From Butyrivibrio sp. (GTDB lineage Bacteria; Bacillota; Clostridia; Lachnospirales; Lachnospiraceae): a stretch of DNA of 57,920 nucleotides. Positions 1 to 9,244 of the stretch are shown piece after piece. The translations under genes were made by a program, and so were the position numbers. Below the pieces are notes generated by a model. The model saw only the letters and a list, made by a program, of their open reading frames with translations, made no database searches and was not told the origin of the DNA. The first letter of the stretch is position 1. Each line of letters begins with the position of its first letter. The stretch spans positions 1 to 57,920 of the forward strand of contig SVFZ01000079.1 in NCBI GenBank assembly GCA_015056585.1. The letters run 5' to 3'.

Positions 1-210
1 AGCCTCCTGGATAATACCCTCCTTAACGTTAAGGGAAAGCTTACAGCAACCCTGCTGTGGAGCACACCAGCCGATACCGTGTGTATAGCCGGAAATATCC
101 TTAACTTCTTTGGACTTTACCCATTTTGCCTCTTCAGGAATGGGAGCAGCACCATGATGTACCCCTTGTGTTACGGGACACATATTTTTTACCTCTGTTG
201 AGTAAATCAT
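1..210 (-). CDS. NifU-like iron-sulfur cluster assembly scaffold protein (partial, N-terminal part)
   Basis: The first 70 residues are present; the rest lies beyond the left edge. The start is the ATG ending at 210, with the RBS AAAGGAG directly upstream. The segment contains a Cys-rich motif (IGWCAPQQGCCKL) that I associate with the clostridial scaffold-protein family usually found beside GGGtGRT proteins. Such proteins are thought to take part in cytosolic Fe-S cluster assembly. The identification rests on remembered family similarity and only the N-terminus, so the partner gene and the later conserved cysteines cannot be checked here. Confidence 0.7.
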   Translation of the reverse strand, partial: MIYSTEVKNMCPVTQGVHHGAAPIPEEAKWVKSKEVKDISGYTHGIGWCAPQQGCCKLSLNVKEGIIQEA

Positions 211-242
211 GTGAAAATCTCCTTTCGTATTGTAAAGATGCT

Positions 243-261
243 AAATGCATTAAATGCATTT
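243..261. promoter_or_regulatory. 19-bp palindrome upstream of the NifU-like gene
   Basis: An almost perfect inverted repeat (AAATGCAT / ATGCATTT) lies about 33 bases upstream of the NifU-like start codon. On the minus strand it immediately follows a TATAGT sequence that could be a -10 box. The position suits a repressor operator, but the regulator is unknown. Confidence 0.35.
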
Positions 262-321
262 ACTATAGTTTTAAAAGAAACAAAGAACTTGTTTACTTCG
301 TAAAACTACTCACTCACAAAG

Positions 322-360
322 ATTGGCGCGGTGCACTATGCCATTTCACACCGAGCCAAT
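322..360. terminator. Long hairpin between the FakA-like and NifU-like genes
   Basis: ATTGGCGCGGTG pairs with CACCGAGCCAAT, a 12-bp stem with one mismatch. A T-rich run follows on the plus strand (361-370) and a weaker one (CTTTG) on the minus strand. Both flanking genes read leftward, so this probably separates them as a terminator. It could instead act as leader structure for the NifU-like gene. Confidence 0.5.
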
Positions 361-449
361 TCTTATTTTTGCATAATTTTTCTTATAATTCAATGGTTTT
401 TGATATTTTTTTAACGTGTTTATAATTTATTAATTTATGTTGCCTACTA

Positions 450-740
450 TCATCCCTGAAGTCCGTTAGACTGTCTGATCATATCTTCAACCACGATGTC
501 ATAGATTTCGCCTATGCTGTTGCAATACTCAAGAACCTTCCAGGGTTCGTTGGTATGGAAATGGATCTTCACAAGATCCTCATCGCCAGCTGCTATCAGG
601 GAATTTCCCTCAAAATGTTCTGTGATGTAATCCGAAATCTCATCCTCATCCAGATCTTTGTCTCTTCTGTCTATGAGAAGCTGTGTGTCATAGCGATATG
701 CAAACTGATCATCTTCTGCATCGATACTGTTAACGCCCAT
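450..740 (-). CDS. Small FakA C-terminal-like (DAK phosphatase/DegV-fold) protein
   Basis: This 96-residue protein matches the last domain of FakA/YloV-type fatty acid kinases: a GDEDLVKIHFHTNEPWKVLE stretch followed by GEI and an IxxEDM end. In the full enzyme this part follows the DhaL-like kinase and central domains. Here it stands alone, a form often annotated 'kinase to dihydroxyacetone kinase' in Lachnospiraceae. There is no ATP-binding DhaL module, so it is unlikely to be a kinase by itself. The RBS AGAGG precedes the ATG. It follows topB in the same direction after about 60 bases and may be co-transcribed. Its function is unknown. Confidence 0.65.
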   Translation of the reverse strand: MGVNSIDAEDDQFAYRYDTQLLIDRRDKDLDEDEISDYITEHFEGNSLIAAGDEDLVKIHFHTNEPWKVLEYCNSIGEIYDIVVEDMIRQSNGLQG

Positions 741-801
741 GTTTTTTACCTCTTTTTCTTTGATCTTTTTTTGTTAGTGACAACTTACATTTTATAGTCT
801 G

Positions 802-3800
802 TCAGTCAAAATTAAAAGTCACATTATAATTTTCATCAAATTTGAGCTTAGCCTCAAAGGTGGAACCTTTTTTGCTGATAAAACCGGAAATTTTGTCCGT
901 TTCCTTGTCTGTAAGAAGTTTGGTTATCTGCTCCTTATTAAGTTCAACGCCTGCAATCTTTCCGATAAAGAATTTGCAGCCTCCCTCTTCTTTTGAGTAA
1001 GAAGCGCAGCGATATCCCAGATGACCTTTGATGATTGAGTTTCCACACTTCGGACATTTAAGGCCCTCCATTATGGTATCTTCATTCTCAAATACAAATT
1101 TTATTCCGGTAACTTTCCCTTCTTCGTCTTTAGAAAGGGCAAGCTTTGCGTCAAACTTTTTGCCGGACTTTGACTTAAAACCTGTGATCAGAGAAGTGAT
1201 TCCCTCCGTCACCAGCTCTTTTACCTGAGCATCTTTGAGCTTTACTCCGGAAATCTGACCTATGTTGAATTTGCAGCTGTGCTCAGGATCATCTTTGTTG
1301 TAGTTTTTGCAGCCATAGCCAAAACTGGTCTTAACAATCTCTCCGCCGCATACAGGGCAAAGAGCTCCCTTTACGGTTTTTGCCTCAACATTTTCGAAAT
1401 CAAAAGCGATTTCCGACTGGCCTTCTTCATTTTTCCTAAGCACAAGACAGGCATCAAAACTCTTTTTATCCTTGTTCTTAAAGCCTCTGATAGTCTGAGT
1501 TCTGCCCTCTTTCAAAAGCTCAAGCACATTTGCTTCCGACAGCTGCTTCTGAGCAATTTTACCCACAAAGAATTTGCAGGAAGAAGGGTCTTCAGAATTG
1601 TACTTCTCGCATCCAAAGCCTATGCTCTTTTTCATAATTCTGCCGCCGCAGTTGGGACAAACAACGCCCTCAAGGTACTCGGGCTCTATTCCTTCAAAGT
1701 CAAAAGAGATACCGAATTTATCATCTTCCTGCTTCTTTAAAACAAGCTTGGCATCAAAGCTTTTTTTGTTCTTTGATTTAAAGCCCTTGATAACACCGGT
1801 AGAACCTTCATTTATAAGTGTTCTAATAGTGTCGATATCCAGTTTTTTCCCGGCTATCTCTCCTATATTGAAGTAGCACCCGTTCTCCAAGCTGCCTTCA
1901 TCTGCCCGTCCCCTGTTTTCACAGGCAACGCCATATCCTGTCCTTACTATCCTTCCGCCGCAGGCAGGACACTTAAGTCCTTCCACATACTCAGGCTGAA
2001 CCTCAGAAAAATCAAAGTTTACTCCGTATCTTCCGTTTTCATCCTTGGCAAGCACAAGCGCAGCCTTGAATTTGTTCTTGTTCTTAGATGCAAATCCCTC
2101 AAGGATACCGGTCTTACCTTCAGTTATAAGCTTCCTAAACTCCTCCTCGGGAATATCAAGGCCTGCTATCTGCCCGACACTGAAGGTACACTTTATCCCC
2201 TCTGTATAGTAATTGCTGCAGCCATAGCCAAAAGGCGTAGTTGTAAGTTCTCCGCCGCAGACAGGGCATTTAAGCCCCAGTTTTTTCCTGGCAGCAATTC
2301 CCTTGGCATTCTTGCCGGTAAACTGATTGATATTTGCTGCTATATTGCCCGTAAGATCAACGCTTATCATCTTGTTGGTCTCACGCCTTATATAGTCTTC
2401 AAGTTTTCTTTTATACTCACTAAAATCTACGTTGCCGCTTACTATTCCCTCAAGGCCCTTCTCCCAGCTGGCTGTCATCTCCGGGTTCAAAAGGGAAGGC
2501 ACAGAGAGATTTACTACTTCATAGATCATCTCCCCAAGCTTTTCAGGTGATATGATCTGAGTTTTATTGTTCTGGTTGAGGTATCCTATTCTAACCAGCT
2601 TGTCAATGATCTCGCCTCGAGTAGCGGAGGTTCCTATTCCGGACTTTTTGATCTGTTCTCTAAGTTCCTCATCCTCAATAAGGTTACCTGCATTTTCCAT
2701 GGCAAGGATCAGATTTCCCGATGTATAGCGCTTTGGAGGTGAAGTTTTTCCCTCCTTGATTTCAAGTGCCTTTGTAAGGATTTCGTCACCTTCCTTTGCC
2801 GTGTCAATAAAGGCCATGAACTCTTCTTTGCTCATAACCTCATCGCCCTCAGTATTTTCACTGTTTTCCTTTTGGGAAGGGATTCCTGCCACCAAAAGAT
2901 ATCCCGGCTTTGTCAGCATCTTGGCTGATGCAAAAAACTTCTCATTCTCAATACTGATCTGAACTTTCGCCGTCTTATACTCTGCCGGCGGGAAAAAGAT
3001 TGATAAAAATCTCTTGCATATAAGTGAATATATTGATTTTGACAGGGAAGAGAGGCTTCCTATCGCAGAAGTCTGACCGGTAGGAATGATAGCATAGTGA
3101 TCGGTTACTTTAGAGTCATCCGTATAGGAAGTCTTCTCAAGTCCCTTATACAATCCATTTTCAAGGATGTGTTTTACATTTCCTGCCTGTTCCTCGAAAT
3201 TTGAAAGTCCCCTAAGGTTCTTCGTTATCTCTTTTGCCACAGCGGTTGTAAGAACTCTCGCATCGGTTCTGGGATAGGTAGTGAGCTTTTTCTCATAAAG
3301 TTCCTGCACCACATTAAGTGTCTGGGCAGGACTTATCTTGAATATCTTGGAACACTCGGACTGAAGTTCTGCCAGATTAAATAGTAGCGGCGCTTTCTTT
3401 GTAGTCTTTCCGCTTTCTATCTTGTCAATAACAGCCCTTTTCCCGGTCAGACTATCAATAAGTGCTTTTGCACTCTCTTCCTTCTTGAATCCGTTTTCTT
3501 TATATAAAAGAGGCGATTCAAAATAGTTTGAGCCGGTAACAGCCTTCCATTCCGCATTAAACCCTGCATCAGAAAAAGATCCGCAAACTCTGTAGAAAGG
3601 TGTCTCTACAAAATTTCGAATCTCCCGCTCTCTGTTTACTACCATGCCAAGGACACAAGTCATAACACGTCCGATGGCAATTGCAGTGTAAGATGAGGTC
3701 GCAGCGGCATCATTGATCATTTTACCGTATTTGACAGAAAGAGCCCTGGAAAAATTAATTCCAAGACTGTAATCTTCAATGGTCCTCATGATGCCGGATT

Positions 3801-4281
3801 TACCAAGGAGTGCATAATCTGACATAGGTTTGGCTTCACTGATGCCTCGCCTTATCTCGTCATCGGTCTGGGAATCTATCCAGACCCTAAGCTCTTTCAT
3901 GCCCTGCCTTACACCGCCGTAGTTCCTGATATTCTCTTCAATTGTCTGACCTTCTTTTCCCGAGTCTCCTGCCCAGTAAACTGTATCGATATCCTCTCTG
4001 TGAAGAAGAGAGTTAACGATCTTGTACTGGTCTTTGGCTGACTCCACAACGCCGTATTTGTATTCATCCGGCAAAAAAGGAAGGTCTTCCAGTTTCCATT
4101 TCTTGTACTTCTCATCGTATACTTCCGGGTATGCCATCTCTACAAGATGACCAAAACACCAGGAAATAACATATGTATCGTTTTCTATGAAACCTTTCTG
4201 ATTACCGCTTACCCCCAGCACCCTGGCGAAATCACGGGCAACTGAAGGTTTCTCGGTAATTATAAGTGATTTGTTAGCCAT
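802..4281 (-). CDS. topB: Type IA DNA topoisomerase (topoisomerase III) with five C-terminal zinc repeats
   Basis: The product relaxes or decatenates DNA by cutting one strand. The N-terminal TOPRIM domain starts with the metal-binding glutamate motif (IITEKPSVA). The catalytic tyrosine lies in TTYPRTDAR, near residue 335. The TOPRIM acidic loop reads AGDSGKEGQ where the family normally has DxDxE, so the second aspartate is replaced by glycine. From residue 669 to the end there are five tandem units of about 87-104 residues. Each opens with CPxCGG, continues with a C...C pair and ends in a conserved FDF-type segment; they resemble the topoisomerase zinc-ribbon and C-terminal repeat modules. 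At 1159 residues it is much longer than the usual 600-800. The start codon overlaps the end of the upstream ATPase gene by 8 bp, so translation is probably coupled. Confidence 0.9.
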   Translation of the reverse strand: MANKSLIITEKPSVARDFARVLGVSGNQKGFIENDTYVISWCFGHLVEMAYPEVYDEKYKKWKLEDLPFLPDEYKYGVVESAKDQYKIVNSLLHREDIDTVYWAGDSGKEGQTIEENIRNYGGVRQGMKELRVWIDSQTDDEIRRGISEAKPMSDYALLGKSGIMRTIEDYSLGINFSRALSVKYGKMINDAAATSSYTAIAIGRVMTCVLGMVVNREREIRNFVETPFYRVCGSFSDAGFNAEWKAVTGSNYFESPLLYKENGFKKEESAKALIDSLTGKRAVIDKIESGKTTKKAPLLFNLAELQSECSKIFKISPAQTLNVVQELYEKKLTTYPRTDARVLTTAVAKEITKNLRGLSNFEEQAGNVKHILENGLYKGLEKTSYTDDSKVTDHYAIIPTGQTSAIGSLSSLSKSIYSLICKRFLSIFFPPAEYKTAKVQISIENEKFFASAKMLTKPGYLLVAGIPSQKENSENTEGDEVMSKEEFMAFIDTAKEGDEILTKALEIKEGKTSPPKRYTSGNLILAMENAGNLIEDEELREQIKKSGIGTSATRGEIIDKLVRIGYLNQNNKTQIISPEKLGEMIYEVVNLSVPSLLNPEMTASWEKGLEGIVSGNVDFSEYKRKLEDYIRRETNKMISVDLTGNIAANINQFTGKNAKGIAARKKLGLKCPVCGGELTTTPFGYGCSNYYTEGIKCTFSVGQIAGLDIPEEEFRKLITEGKTGILEGFASKNKNKFKAALVLAKDENGRYGVNFDFSEVQPEYVEGLKCPACGGRIVRTGYGVACENRGRADEGSLENGCYFNIGEIAGKKLDIDTIRTLINEGSTGVIKGFKSKNKKSFDAKLVLKKQEDDKFGISFDFEGIEPEYLEGVVCPNCGGRIMKKSIGFGCEKYNSEDPSSCKFFVGKIAQKQLSEANVLELLKEGRTQTIRGFKNKDKKSFDACLVLRKNEEGQSEIAFDFENVEAKTVKGALCPVCGGEIVKTSFGYGCKNYNKDDPEHSCKFNIGQISGVKLKDAQVKELVTEGITSLITGFKSKSGKKFDAKLALSKDEEGKVTGIKFVFENEDTIMEGLKCPKCGNSIIKGHLGYRCASYSKEEGGCKFFIGKIAGVELNKEQITKLLTDKETDKISGFISKKGSTFEAKLKFDENYNVTFNFD
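805..2277 (-). repeat. Five tandem zinc-ribbon units inside topB
   Basis: The units cover residues 669-767, 768-871, 872-971, 972-1072 and 1073-1159. Each has a CPxCG knuckle, a second cysteine about 15 residues later, a third before F(N/F)(I/V)G, and a GF(K/A/I)SK motif in its second half. The divergence between units indicates old internal duplications rather than a recent expansion. Confidence 0.85.
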
Positions 4282-5650
4282 TCGTCAGTTCATCTATCCC
4301 GATCAACTTTAAGGTTCCTTCTGATTTCATGGCAGCATCCTGTAACCATGCATCAAATCCCGCAGTTGAAAAGAGATAGATTATATCTCCCTCAAGTCTT
4401 GCTTTTTTTGCGGTAGAATACAGGTGCTCTATATCCGAATGAGTGATCTTCTCCTGCCACTTGCACACACCAAGCGCAGTGTCTCCCGTATCACTCTGGA
4501 GAATTATATCTATGTCACCATCCTTGCCAAGCCACTTACCTTCATCGCCGATCTCAAATGGGAAAAGACCCCGCTCTTCAAGTTTAAAGAGATATTCCCT
4601 GCAAACGGCTTTGAAATATTCATTTACGTAACTTTGCATTCCCGCAGATATAAATATATCATAAAATTTGTCTGAGGGCATCTGCATGAGATTACTTTCA
4701 TTCGGATAGATAAATCTGAAATAAAAGTCTATAAGAGGGTCTGCTATCTTATAAACTCCCTTAACAACGTTCTCTCTTCCGGCATTTCCAAAAGAGTAAG
4801 CCTTGTAGGCAAAATCATGATGTATAAGTGTTTTTAAATAAACAGAAATCTTGGCTCTTGAAAACCCTGTCTCGTGATAAATGTCATTCAGCTTATTAAC
4901 ACCTCTTGCCATCACCGACAGCAGAGTGTGATAAACAGCTGTTTCTCTTAAGTACTGCTCTGTCAGCCTTATAGCCTCTTTGTGAAGATAAGAGCCCTCA
5001 TAAAGAAGATTTCTACAGATATTTTCCTTAAAAGACAAAGATTCATCGAAATATTTCCAAAGTCCGGTCTGTCCTCCCAGCACGGAATAGGTCATCACAG
5101 CATCTTTATATGACATTTTGGAATAGTAGGAACGCATTTCAGAAAAAGAAAGCGGCTTTATTTTCCTAAAGCCCGCAATATTTACCGAAAGATTCCCCAT
5201 ACTGGCAACCATGCTGTTTTCAACCCAGTTTATGTCATGGCTTACAAGAAGAACCAGAATCTGTCGGAGCTTTCCGTTCTTTGTAACAAAATCCACGAGT
5301 TCACTCATAAACTCAGAAGAAGCCTTGACTATATTCTCAAAATTTCTGATTACAAGGATCATTGAATTTTTTGAGACACCGGACAGACAGGCATCGAAAA
5401 ACTCTTTAAAACTCGGGTGTTCCGGAACCTTCGTTCCGGTCTCACTAAGCTCTTTTGCCCACAAAAAGAGCTGCTCCTTGATAGAAGCAGATCTTGCGAC
5501 AAAATAGAAGTTTCTTCTGTTTTCTAAAAATTCGGTAAGAAGGGCATTATGATCAATATTCCTGTGGCCATAGACCACAAGAATATTGCTAAGCCCGCTC
5601 TCATAGTATCTGTTTAAAAAATTAAGGTCAGCTAATCTTTGTTGTTCCAT
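4274..5650 (-). CDS. Degenerate archaeal-type AAA ATPase with DUF234-like C-terminus
   Basis: The layout is that of the ATPase_2/DUF234 family: an N-terminal ATPase-like region, a winged-helix segment around residues 235-290, and a C-terminal DUF234 region with FYFRFIYPN and a nuclease-like DIDIILQ...GVCKW stretch. The P-loop position reads VVYGHRNIDHNAL instead of the usual GRRRxGKT, so the Walker A lysine is missing. The Walker B position reads ILVIRNFENI without DE. ATP hydrolysis is therefore doubtful. The gene lies just upstream of topB and overlaps it by 8 bp, suggesting the two products are made together. Its own RBS is weak. The role is unknown; homologues have been linked to DNA-related or conflict functions. 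Confidence 0.7.
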   Translation of the reverse strand: MEQQRLADLNFLNRYYESGLSNILVVYGHRNIDHNALLTEFLENRRNFYFVARSASIKEQLFLWAKELSETGTKVPEHPSFKEFFDACLSGVSKNSMILVIRNFENIVKASSEFMSELVDFVTKNGKLRQILVLLVSHDINWVENSMVASMGNLSVNIAGFRKIKPLSFSEMRSYYSKMSYKDAVMTYSVLGGQTGLWKYFDESLSFKENICRNLLYEGSYLHKEAIRLTEQYLRETAVYHTLLSVMARGVNKLNDIYHETGFSRAKISVYLKTLIHHDFAYKAYSFGNAGRENVVKGVYKIADPLIDFYFRFIYPNESNLMQMPSDKFYDIFISAGMQSYVNEYFKAVCREYLFKLEERGLFPFEIGDEGKWLGKDGDIDIILQSDTGDTALGVCKWQEKITHSDIEHLYSTAKKARLEGDIIYLFSTAGFDAWLQDAAMKSEGTLKLIGIDELTNG

Positions 5651-5660
5651 GATGTAAAAT

Positions 5661-5678
5661 ACCGCCCTTTTCTGCGGT
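5661..5678 (-). terminator. Weak hairpin downstream of asd
   Basis: ACCGC pairs with GCGGT across an 8-base loop. On the minus strand it is followed by ATTTTAC, only a short T-run. It sits just before the ATPase start codon and may partly end asd transcription. Confidence 0.35.
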
Positions 5679-5723
5679 TAAAATGCTACAGCTTTTTTCT
5701 CTGTAACATAAATGAGGCAGCAA

Positions 5724-6809
5724 TTACTTCTTATTGATATAGCCGCTCGCCTTAAGAAGCTCTGCACATTCTACAGCTCCGCCTGCAGCGCCGCGAAGTG
5801 TATTGTGTGAAAGACCAACGAACTTCCAATCGTAGATTGTATCCTCACGAAGTCTTCCGATGCTTACGCCCATACCATTCTCATAGTTGACATCAAGTGT
5901 GATCTGAGGTCTGTTGTCCTCCTGCATATACTGGATAAACTGCTTAGGAGCAGAAGGAAGCTGCAATTTCTGTGGAAGTCCGGCAAAGCTTTCAAGCTTC
6001 TCGATAAGCTGCTCTTTTGTAGGATTCTTTTTGAACTTAACAAATGCTGCTGCTGTATGTCCGTAAAGAACAGGAATTCTTATGCACTGGCATGTGATCT
6101 TAACATCGTCAGCAGGCACAATAACTCCGTTTTCTACCTTACCCCAGATTCGAAGCGGCTCCTTCTCGGACTTTTCTTCCTCACCGGAAATGAAAGGAAT
6201 AACATTTCCCACCATCTCAGGCCACTCTTCAAAGTTCTTGCCGGCACCTGAAATTGCCTGATAAGTTGTAGCAACAACCTCGTATGGCTCAAACTCTTTC
6301 CATGCTGTAAGAGCAGGTGTGTAGCTCTGGATTGAGCAGTTTGGCTTAACTGCGATGAATCCGTTTGTTGTACCAAGTCTCTTCTTCTGGAACTCGATAA
6401 CATCCATATGCTCAGGGTTGATCTCAGGAATGATCATAGGAACATCCGGAGTCCATCTGTGTGCAGAGTTGTTTGAAACTACAGGAGTCTCAGTCTTTGC
6501 ATATTCTTCCTCGATGTGCTTGATCTCATCCTTGGACATGTTAACAGCTGAAAGGACAAAATCTACATCCTCAGATACGCCCTTAACATCAGTAACATCC
6601 TTGACTACAAGATTCTTAACAGATGCAGGAATCTCACCATCCATCTTCCATCTTTTTCCTACTGCCTCTTCATAAGTCTGTCCTGCGCTACGTGGGCTGG
6701 CTGCAATGGTTGTAACCTCAAACCATGGATGGTTGTTAAGAATAGAGATAAATCTCTGTCCTACCATTCCTGTTCCACCAAGTACCGCAACTTTAAGCTT
6801 CTCGCTCAT
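5724..6809 (-). CDS. asd: Aspartate-semialdehyde dehydrogenase
   Basis: The enzyme reduces aspartyl phosphate to aspartate semialdehyde, the branch point to lysine/diaminopimelate, threonine and methionine. The N-terminal NADP-binding motif is AVLGGTGMVGQRF. The catalytic cysteine lies in VKPNCSIQSY and the C-terminal part has LSHNTLRGAAGGAVE. These features fit the archaeal/fungal-type branch of the family. An upstream in-frame extension of 41 residues exists, but the ATG ending at 6809 has the RBS AGGAGG at proper spacing, giving 361 residues, the normal length. The rejected extension falls in a large inverted repeat. Confidence 0.93.
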   Translation of the reverse strand: MSEKLKVAVLGGTGMVGQRFISILNNHPWFEVTTIAASPRSAGQTYEEAVGKRWKMDGEIPASVKNLVVKDVTDVKGVSEDVDFVLSAVNMSKDEIKHIEEEYAKTETPVVSNNSAHRWTPDVPMIIPEINPEHMDVIEFQKKRLGTTNGFIAVKPNCSIQSYTPALTAWKEFEPYEVVATTYQAISGAGKNFEEWPEMVGNVIPFISGEEEKSEKEPLRIWGKVENGVIVPADDVKITCQCIRIPVLYGHTAAAFVKFKKNPTKEQLIEKLESFAGLPQKLQLPSAPKQFIQYMQEDNRPQITLDVNYENGMGVSIGRLREDTIYDWKFVGLSHNTLRGAAGGAVECAELLKASGYINKK

Positions 6810-6840
6810 TTCATAAATCCTCCTCGTATTATTATAAAGG

Positions 6841-6931
6841 TGACTTTTCTGATAAAATTTGCGCCCAAACCTCCGACGATTTGCAAGCAAATCCAATCGG
6901 TTTGGTTCCCAAATTTTTATCATCAAAGTCA
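6841..6931. repeat. 91-bp imperfect palindrome in the argH-asd intergenic region
   Basis: The arms (6841-6871 and 6899-6931) pair over about 30 bases with a few mismatches. Their ends are TGACTTT and AAAGTCA. A second perfect hairpin (GATTTGC-AA-GCAAATC, 6878-6893) fills the loop. In RNA read from argH toward asd this would be one long stem-loop. There is no T-run typical of a terminator and no clear target duplication. It may be a small palindromic repeat element or an mRNA processing/stability structure. Confidence 0.7.
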
Positions 6932-6952
6932 TTATTTAACAAATTGTCATAT

Positions 6953-8335
6953 TCAGGCTTTGGAAGTAAGAAATGCCTCATTTAAAGATATTACTTCCGA
7001 CATCTTAACAGGGCTTGGAGCTCCGATGGTAAGACGCTTATTGACGCAGGTTTCAAGGCTTATGGCCTCGTATATATCCTCTTCAAAGAGCTCCGAAAAT
7101 TCTTTTAACTTGGAAAGCTCCAGGTCATCTATCGCGCATTTTTCATCTATGCAATAAAGAACAAGTCTTCCGATGACGGAATGGGCATCCCTGAATGGCA
7201 TTCCTTTGTTTACCAGGTAGTCCGCAGCGTCCGTGGCATTTGTAAAGCCCATCATTGCACTCTTTGCCATGTTTTCCTTATTAAACTTAAGTGTTCTTAA
7301 CATATCGGTAAACAGTGTAAGACAGTTAAGTGTGTTATCGGATGCATCAAAGAAAGCTTCCTTATCCTCCTGCATATCCTTGTTGTATGCCAGAGGAATT
7401 CCCTTCATTGTAGTAAGTAGAGACATCAGATCACCGTACACTCTTCCGGTCTTACCCCTTACAAGCTCTGCAATATCAGGATTCTTCTTCTGTGGCATGA
7501 TACTGCTTCCGGTGGAATAGGCATCATCAATCTCAACAAATCTGTATTCATTGCTGTTCCAGATGATGATCTCCTCACTGAACCTTGAAAGATGCATCAT
7601 TACTGTCGAAAGAGCTGACATAAACTCAATAAGGTAGTCTCTGTCAGAAACGGAATCCATACTGTTAAGTGTAGGGCCATAAAAATCAAGGAGATTTGCC
7701 GTATATTCCCTATCCAGCGGATAAGTGGTTCCCGCCAGCGCACCGGCGCCTAAAGGACAATAGTTCATTCTCTCATAGATATCTTCCATGCGGAGGAAAT
7801 CTCTCTTAAACATCTCAAAGTACGCGCCGACATGATGCGCAAGTGTCACCGGCTGAGCCTTCTGAAGATGGGTAAATCCCGGCATATAAGTCTTAAGGTT
7901 CTCCTTCATAATACCGTTTAATGTCTTTAGCATTTCTAAAAGAAGTCCCTTAGTTCTTATAACCTCATCTCTTGCATAGAGTCTCATATCAAGAGCCACC
8001 TGATCATTTCTGCTCCTGCCCGTATGAACCTTTTTGCCTGCATCTCCGATTCTCTCTATGAGATTGGCTTCAAGAAAACTGTGGATATCTTCATATTTAT
8101 CTGTAATCAGAAGATTCCCCTCCTGAACATCTCGATAAATCCCATCAAGGCCTCTGCAAATCTTATCTTTTTCTTCTTCAGTGATAACGCCCTGCTTAGC
8201 AAGCATGGTCGCATGTGCCTTGCTACCTCTTACATCAACCTCAAGAAATCGTTTATCGAAAGTGATAGAAGCATTAAAACTCCACGCCAGTTCATTTATG
8301 CTTCCTGTAAATCTTCCACCCCAAAGCTGCGCCAT
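6953..8335 (-). CDS. argH: Argininosuccinate lyase
   Basis: The enzyme splits argininosuccinate into arginine and fumarate, the last step of arginine synthesis. The start [11 protein letters not shown] and the fumarase-superfamily signature [12 protein letters not shown] near residue 280 are both clear, and 460 residues is the usual length. The RBS GGAG lies 9 bases before the ATG. No argG is next to it; the neighbour downstream is asd, separated by the 91-bp palindrome. Confidence 0.95.
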   Translation of the reverse strand: MAQLWGGRFTGSINELAWSFNASITFDKRFLEVDVRGSKAHATMLAKQGVITEEEKDKICRGLDGIYRDVQEGNLLITDKYEDIHSFLEANLIERIGDAGKKVHTGRSRNDQVALDMRLYARDEVIRTKGLLLEMLKTLNGIMKENLKTYMPGFTHLQKAQPVTLAHHVGAYFEMFKRDFLRMEDIYERMNYCPLGAGALAGTTYPLDREYTANLLDFYGPTLNSMDSVSDRDYLIEFMSALSTVMMHLSRFSEEIIIWNSNEYRFVEIDDAYSTGSSIMPQKKNPDIAELVRGKTGRVYGDLMSLLTTMKGIPLAYNKDMQEDKEAFFDASDNTLNCLTLFTDMLRTLKFNKENMAKSAMMGFTNATDAADYLVNKGMPFRDAHSVIGRLVLYCIDEKCAIDDLELSKLKEFSELFEEDIYEAISLETCVNKRLTIGAPSPVKMSEVISLNEAFLTSKA

Positions 8336-8549
8336 TTTTTCGTCTCCATTGTTGATTCTACATTATATTATTTTCGGATATTTGAATATTGAAAATCGTG
8401 CTATGAACATTGTAAATCGGGTCCCACTTTTGCGAGTTAAAGCAAAAAAAATTATAATCTGAATTTAACACAGTTGATTTTCAAAAACAATGCTATAAAA
8501 TGCACAATTCTTTAGATTATATTCTTGAATCTTTGTATACAAAAGACAA

Positions 8550-8570
8550 ATGTCCGCACAAGGCGGACAT
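8550..8570 (-). terminator. Terminator of the ABC/methyltransferase operon
   Basis: ATGTCCGC pairs with GCGGACAT around a 5-base loop. On the minus strand TTTGTCTTTTG follows. It lies 50-70 bases past the methyltransferase stop codon. The rest of 8336-8549 is AT-rich and should hold the argH promoter, but I could not assign clear boxes. Confidence 0.65.
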
Positions 8571-8623
8571 TTTAAAGTCTCAAGTTTTTTACACTTGGAT
8601 ATTAGATCAGTTATAATAAGCTG

Positions 8624-9211
8624 TCAGTTCTTTTCACCAACCACCTGATACATCTCATCATCAGATATTACGGTTGTAACTTTAAGATATTTCTCAAAGA
8701 TGGCCGCAAGATCCTTTGCCTCCATAAGGCCGTTGGAGACTTTACTTGCCGGACCTTTGTGATGAGCATCGATTCTCTCTCTGCTGGCACCGTGGGCAAT
8801 TGTTAATTTCCCGCCCTTTTTAAGGTGTTTTGAAAGATTTCCTATGAGTCTGTCTCCGTCCTGAAAGTGCGGAAATGCATTGTAGACAACTATTGCGTCA
8901 AAATCAGAGTCTATGTCGGTTTCCTCTACATCTCCACAAATAAAGGATACTTTTCCCTTTTCAAATTTCTCTTTTGCTATATCGATCATCTTTGGAGAGA
9001 TGTCAACACCAAGCACAGATCTAACATCTCTTTTAAGATAATACGGAACAAGCACTCCTGTTCCGCAGGCCACATCCAGAACTTTACTGTTTCTTTTAAC
9101 CCCTGCATTATCCAATATTATGCCAATTTTTCTGTCACACTTTATCATTTCCTCATCCCACGTTGGAGCGCAGGAGTCAAAGAAACAGATCACATCTTCT
9201 TTTAATATCAT
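8624..9211 (-). CDS. Class I SAM-dependent methyltransferase
   Basis: The SAM-binding motif I (VLDVACGTGVL, residues 40-50), motif II (VLGVDIS) and a motif near VVYNAFPHF are all visible in 195 residues. The substrate is not indicated. It is the last gene of a FecCD-type uptake operon, 33 bases after the binding protein. It may act on the imported compound (a corrinoid, porphyrin or siderophore) or on its metabolism. Related Lachnospiraceae loci often pair such methyltransferases with metal-chelate transporters; that statement is from memory. A modest GGTGG sequence precedes the start. Confidence 0.8.
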   Translation of the reverse strand: MILKEDVICFFDSCAPTWDEEMIKCDRKIGIILDNAGVKRNSKVLDVACGTGVLVPYYLKRDVRSVLGVDISPKMIDIAKEKFEKGKVSFICGDVEETDIDSDFDAIVVYNAFPHFQDGDRLIGNLSKHLKKGGKLTIAHGASRERIDAHHKGPASKVSNGLMEAKDLAAIFEKYLKVTTVISDDEMYQVVGEKN

Positions 9212-9244
9212 TTCAAACCACCGATCATCAATTCCTATATATTT

